Below are positions 3,543-5,981 of a stretch of DNA of 5,981 nucleotides, piece by piece. The translations under genes and the position numbers were made by a program. The notes beneath the pieces were generated by a model. It searched no databases. It saw only the letters and a program-made list of their open reading frames with translations, and had not been told where the DNA came from. How positions within the stretch are numbered: position 1 is the first letter of the stretch; the number at the start of each line of letters is the position of its first letter. Where the stretch lies: the NCBI GenBank assembly GCA_944386965.1, contig CALXDE010000030.1, forward strand, positions 1-5,981. The letters run 5' to 3'. This DNA comes from an uncultured Oscillospiraceae bacterium. Its GTDB lineage: Bacteria > Bacillota_A > Clostridia > Oscillospirales > Oscillospiraceae.

Positions 3543-5135
3543 TCACCGCACATGCAGGATTTTCGCCAGTTTCTCCCCCTTGGGTAGCATCTCCAGGTCC
3601 TCCTTCGTGATGATCCGCAGGAGCACCACCAGCACGGCGTACACCGCCGCGGCCAGGGCGATGGCCCCCAGGGTGGCCAGGGAGCTGCCCAGGGGCGCGG
3701 AGAGCAAGTCGTAGGCCACCTTGGCCGTTACGGCCATGCCGGCGGTGGCCAGAAGGGGTTTGAGGAAGAGCTGGGCATAGCTGGGGCGGTTGACCAGCAC
3801 GCGATTGATGCAGATGAGGTTCAAAAGACAGATCAGCGCGTAGCACACCAGGGTGCCGATGGGGGCCCCCTTGATGTTGATATTGGGATTGCCCACCAGC
3901 ATATAGTTGGCAACGACCTTCACCACCCCACCGATGAACATGGTGATGATGGGTACCTTGGCCAGGCCGTGGGCCTGGAGGATGGCGTTGGTCAGGAGCA
4001 TGACGCACACGAACACCGAGGCCAGACCCAGGATCTGGAGGTGGTAGGTAGCGGCCACGGCGGCGTCGTACTGGGCAGGGTAGAGCAGGATCAGGATGGG
4101 CCCGGCCAGGACGCTCAGCCCCACCCCGGCGGGAAAGGCCAGGAGCGTGGTCAGGCGCAGGGAGGTGTTCACCAGCTTGCCCACCCGGCGGTGGTCCCGG
4201 CGGGTCAGGGCCGCGGACACCGCGGGCACCAGGGACATGGTGATGGGGGGGATGAAGGAGCTGGGGAGGTTGAAGAGGGTCATGCTGAACTCATACTGCC
4301 CGTTGAGGGCGGCGGCGGCCCGCTCCGTAAGACCCAGCACATCCTGAAGCCGGCCCATGATCAGGCTCTGGTCAATGAGGGTGATGAGGCTCATGCCCGA
4401 GGCGCCGATGGTGATGGGGATGCCGATGGCCAGTAGGCGCTTGAGGAGCGTCCGGTAGCGCTGGGGCACGTCGGTGCTGGCGGGGGTGTCGTTCCGGTGG
4501 CGCAGGTGGTTGACCACCATGTACCCCAGGGCCAGCACCGTGCTGATGGTGACGCCCATGATGGCGCCGGCAGCGCCCATGGAGAGTCCCAGCCCCGCAT
4601 CTACCAGATACCAGGCCAGGGCCAGGCCCACCACCAGCTTGAACACCGCCTCGATGACCTGGCTGATGGCGGAGGGCACCATGTTCTCGCTGCCCTGGGT
4701 ATAGCCCCGGAAGGCGGACATCATGCACACGCACACCACCGAGAAGCTCAGGGCCTTGATGGGAGCGTAAGCCAGGGAGTTGTTCATCAGGGCCGCCAGC
4801 TCGTCCGTAAAGAAGAACATGATGGCCGTGCCCACCGCGCCGATGGCGGTGAAGAGAATCAGGGACAGGCGCAGGAGCTTGCGGCTCTGGTTATATTTGC
4901 CCAGGGCCCGGCTCTCCGCCACCAGCTTGCTCAGGGCCACAGGGAGGCCCGCGGTGGAGAGGGACAGCAGAAAGCTGTAGATCTTATAGGAGGCGTTGAA
5001 GTAGGTGACCCCCTCGTCCCCCAGGATATTGTTCAGGGGGATCTTGTAGAGGGCGCCGATGATCTTCACCACAATCACCGCCAGTCCCAGTGTGGCGGTG
5101 GCCCCCAGAAAGGTTTGCTTTTTTTCTTTGGACAT
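3543..5135 (-). CDS. spoVB: SpoVB/YabM-type polysaccharide flippase (MOP superfamily)
   Basis: A 530-residue polytopic membrane protein of the MOP exporter superfamily (SpoVB/MurJ-like), expected to carry lipid-linked wall precursors across the membrane, in sporulation for cortex synthesis. The N-terminus MSKEKKQTFLGATATLGLAV and IIGALYKIPLNNILGDEG (25-42) are typical of SpoVB/YabM. Later landmarks are AFRGYTQGSENMVPSAISQV (about 159-178), IGIPITIGAS (about 254-263) and a run of hydrophobic segments consistent with about 14 helices. The length is close to the 518 residues of B. subtilis SpoVB. The ATG at 5135 has GAGGT (5149-5145) 9 bases upstream; the open frame continues to 5249, but that part crosses terminator hairpins and has no family similarity. 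SpoVB and YabM are paralogues and the choice between them rests on context (rqcP-yabP-yabQ-divIC next door suggests the yabM position). Confidence 0.9.
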   Translation of the reverse strand: MSKEKKQTFLGATATLGLAVIVVKIIGALYKIPLNNILGDEGVTYFNASYKIYSFLLSLSTAGLPVALSKLVAESRALGKYNQSRKLLRLSLILFTAIGAVGTAIMFFFTDELAALMNNSLAYAPIKALSFSVVCVCMMSAFRGYTQGSENMVPSAISQVIEAVFKLVVGLALAWYLVDAGLGLSMGAAGAIMGVTISTVLALGYMVVNHLRHRNDTPASTDVPQRYRTLLKRLLAIGIPITIGASGMSLITLIDQSLIMGRLQDVLGLTERAAAALNGQYEFSMTLFNLPSSFIPPITMSLVPAVSAALTRRDHRRVGKLVNTSLRLTTLLAFPAGVGLSVLAGPILILLYPAQYDAAVAATYHLQILGLASVFVCVMLLTNAILQAHGLAKVPIITMFIGGVVKVVANYMLVGNPNINIKGAPIGTLVCYALICLLNLICINRVLVNRPSYAQLFLKPLLATAGMAVTAKVAYDLLSAPLGSSLATLGAIALAAAVYAVLVVLLRIITKEDLEMLPKGEKLAKILHVR

Positions 5136-5166
5136 TGTCAGGATACCTCGCAAGGAAAAGAATGCC

Positions 5167-5202
5167 CCGGCGCCGGCGCGGGTCAGCCCCCGCCGGCACC
5201 GG
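5167..5202. repeat. Long GC-only hairpin in the spoVB leader region
   Basis: Arms of 16 bases (5167-5182 and 5187-5202) pair with two mismatches around a TCAG loop. On the minus strand it is followed by ATTCTTTTCC, a poor T-tract, 18 bases before the spoVB ribosome binding site. It could act as a weak third terminator or as a leader structure. Confidence 0.5.
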
Positions 5203-5206
5203 CGTG

Positions 5207-5240
5207 AAAAATCCGCCCGGAGGGCCCCATCCCCCCGGGC
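5207..5240 (-). terminator. Second terminator-like hairpin before spoVB
   Basis: A 10-bp stem with one mismatch (5215-5224 with 5231-5240, 6-base loop) is followed on the minus strand by GGA and five T (5211-5207). The three-base gap before the T-run weakens it slightly. Confidence 0.6.
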
Positions 5241-5249
5241 CGGGATCAC

Positions 5250-5271
5250 AAAAAATGTCGGACCTGGTCCG
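5250..5271 (-). terminator. Intrinsic terminator of the zinc-ribbon gene
   Basis: A compact stem CGGAC-CAG-GTCCG (5271-5259) is followed on the minus strand by ACA and six T (5255-5250). It begins 5 bases after the stop codon of the zinc-ribbon gene. The stem is short but GC-rich. Confidence 0.6.
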
Positions 5272-5276
5272 CTCCC

Positions 5277-5690
5277 TCAGCGGCACAGAGGCTGGCCGCA
5301 CCGGGCGCACCGGCCGCTGCCGGCGCTGTTCTCGGCCCCGCACATGTCGCACGCGACCACGCCCCGCAGCTCCGCCAGAGAACGGCGGCAGACCTCCAGC
5401 TCTTCGCGCAGGGCGTCCGCCCGCTCCAGGGCCGCCTGGAGCGTGGCGCTGTCGGTGGGATTGCCGGAGTGGGTGGCGTAGACCAGCTCTCCCACCCGGC
5501 GCAGCTGAGCCCGAAACGCGGTCTGCAGCTCCAGGACCCGCAGGCCCAGGCGGGCGCTTCGGGCCGCGCCCTCCGCCACGTGTCCGGCCCGCCACACTCC
5601 GGCCCAGGCCGCCTGCCCCAGGTCCTCCGCCACTTTGCGGGTGCCCCGGCACAGGTCGCTCCACTGTTCGTTTCGCTTTTCCCGATCCAT
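5277..5690 (-). CDS. Small zinc-ribbon protein of unknown function
   Basis: A 137-residue protein. The C-terminus is a zinc ribbon with C114, C117, C128 and C131 (CDMCGAE, then CARCGQPL), a spacing of CxxC-10-CxxC. The rest is helical and Ala/Arg/Leu-rich; RVGELVYATHSG (65-76) resembles the conserved centre of small Clostridia proteins with a helical body and a terminal zinc ribbon, and 82-110 looks coiled-coil. There is no signal peptide or membrane helix, so it is probably cytosolic. The ATG at 5690 has a strong GAGGAGG site 8 bases upstream. It starts 43 bases after the nucleoside kinase stop, separated only by a T-less CCGCCC/GGGCGG hairpin (5716-5730), so the two are probably co-transcribed. 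I do not recognise a specific function. Confidence 0.8.
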   Translation of the reverse strand: MDREKRNEQWSDLCRGTRKVAEDLGQAAWAGVWRAGHVAEGAARSARLGLRVLELQTAFRAQLRRVGELVYATHSGNPTDSATLQAALERADALREELEVCRRSLAELRGVVACDMCGAENSAGSGRCARCGQPLCR

Positions 5691-5733
5691 CGTCAGATCC
5701 TCCTCAACCAGGATACCGCCCCCCGGGCGGGAC

Positions 5734-5981
5734 TCAGGCGCCGCTGTAGATGCCGCCGCCGATGAACTCCCGGATCAGGGAGTCCGGCGCCACATATGCC
5801 TCATCCAGCGACTCGAATCTGGGGTAGGCCTCCAGCAGGCGGCCGATCTCCTCGTACCGCTCGATCTCCGGCGTCAGCTGCTCGCAGAAGGGCAGCACAT
5901 AGCTCTTAAAGACGCCGATCTCATAGGGAAGCGAGGTGTCAAACTGGATATCGGCGTTGTCCTTGAAGGGAGAGATATACA
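5734..5981 (-). CDS. Nucleoside (uridine) kinase-like protein, C-terminal end only
   Basis: An open minus-strand frame enters at the right edge and gives 81 residues before the TGA at 5736-5734; the start lies outside the window. The stretch begins YISPFKDNADIQFDTSLPYE and ends VAPDSLIREFIGGGIYSGA. Both match, from memory, the C-terminus of the Clostridia nucleoside kinase family (uridine-kinase-like P-loop proteins, often with an N-terminal TGS domain), where the chain ends in S-hydrophobic-REFIGGS. Such enzymes phosphorylate nucleosides with a nucleoside triphosphate. The P-loop is outside the window, so activity cannot be judged. It leads the unit that includes the zinc-ribbon gene. Confidence 0.75.
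   Translation of the reverse strand, partial: YISPFKDNADIQFDTSLPYEIGVFKSYVLPFCEQLTPEIERYEEIGRLLEAYPRFESLDEAYVAPDSLIREFIGGGIYSGA

Noticed and set aside
4497..5207. A 236-codon open frame on the plus strand opposite spoVB.
   Set aside because: It is His/Gly/Gln-rich with no recognisable domain. It mirrors the codon pattern of spoVB, whose protein sequence is clearly conserved.
5136..5249. N-terminal extension of spoVB to 5249.
   Set aside because: The extra 38 residues are Arg/Gly-rich, cross two terminator-like hairpins and do not resemble the family. The start at 5135 fits SpoVB.

Overview
The window is chromosomal DNA of a GC-rich, spore-forming Firmicute. A gut-type Clostridia/Oscillospiraceae relative (Flavonifractor-like) is my best guess. 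The guess rests on the sporulation genes spoVB, yabP and yabQ, the Firmicute-type long hibernation factor, the AAGGAG-type ribosome binding sites and the high-GC third codon positions. It cannot be fixed to a genus without a search. Every convincing protein gene lies on the minus strand, so the genes are read here from the right end to the left.

Right end (5981 to about 5140): the C-terminal 81 codons of a uridine-kinase-like nucleoside kinase, then a small zinc-ribbon protein of unknown function. These are followed by a 141-base gap packed with three hairpins, two of them terminator-like. Next comes spoVB (5135-3543), a MOP-superfamily membrane flippase.

Centre (3473-1614): a clear promoter starts an operon of hup (HU DNA-binding protein), rqcP (S4-domain ribosome-quality-control factor), yabP, yabQ (spore-coat/cortex morphogenesis) and divIC (septum formation). 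A strong hairpin after hup probably attenuates transcription into the rest. A strong intrinsic terminator closes the operon after divIC. The order matches the Bacillus subtilis yabM-yabN-yabO-yabP-yabQ-divIC block, except that hup occupies the place of yabN (mazG) and there is no yabR after divIC. The yabQ frame runs 218 bases into divIC, which is unusual.

Left part (1613-1): a 376-base stretch without a protein gene (1238-1613) holds the hpf promoter, several hairpins, and a plus-strand promoter-like sequence followed by a very good plus-strand terminator. Together the last two suggest an undescribed small RNA of about 65-70 nt. Leftward of that are hpf (long-form ribosome hibernation factor) with its own terminator, and a separately promoted short-chain dehydrogenase cut by the window edge. 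Its active-site block resembles that of YmfI, the elongation factor P 5-aminopentanone reductase.

Functionally the window mixes translation and ribosome maintenance (rqcP, hpf, possibly the EF-P-modifying reductase), nucleoid structure (hup), division (divIC) and sporulation (spoVB, yabP, yabQ). I see no mobile element, CRISPR array, tRNA or rRNA. The one candidate for something new is the putative small RNA at about 1421-1487. The rest is recognisable core-genome content with some unusual arrangements.
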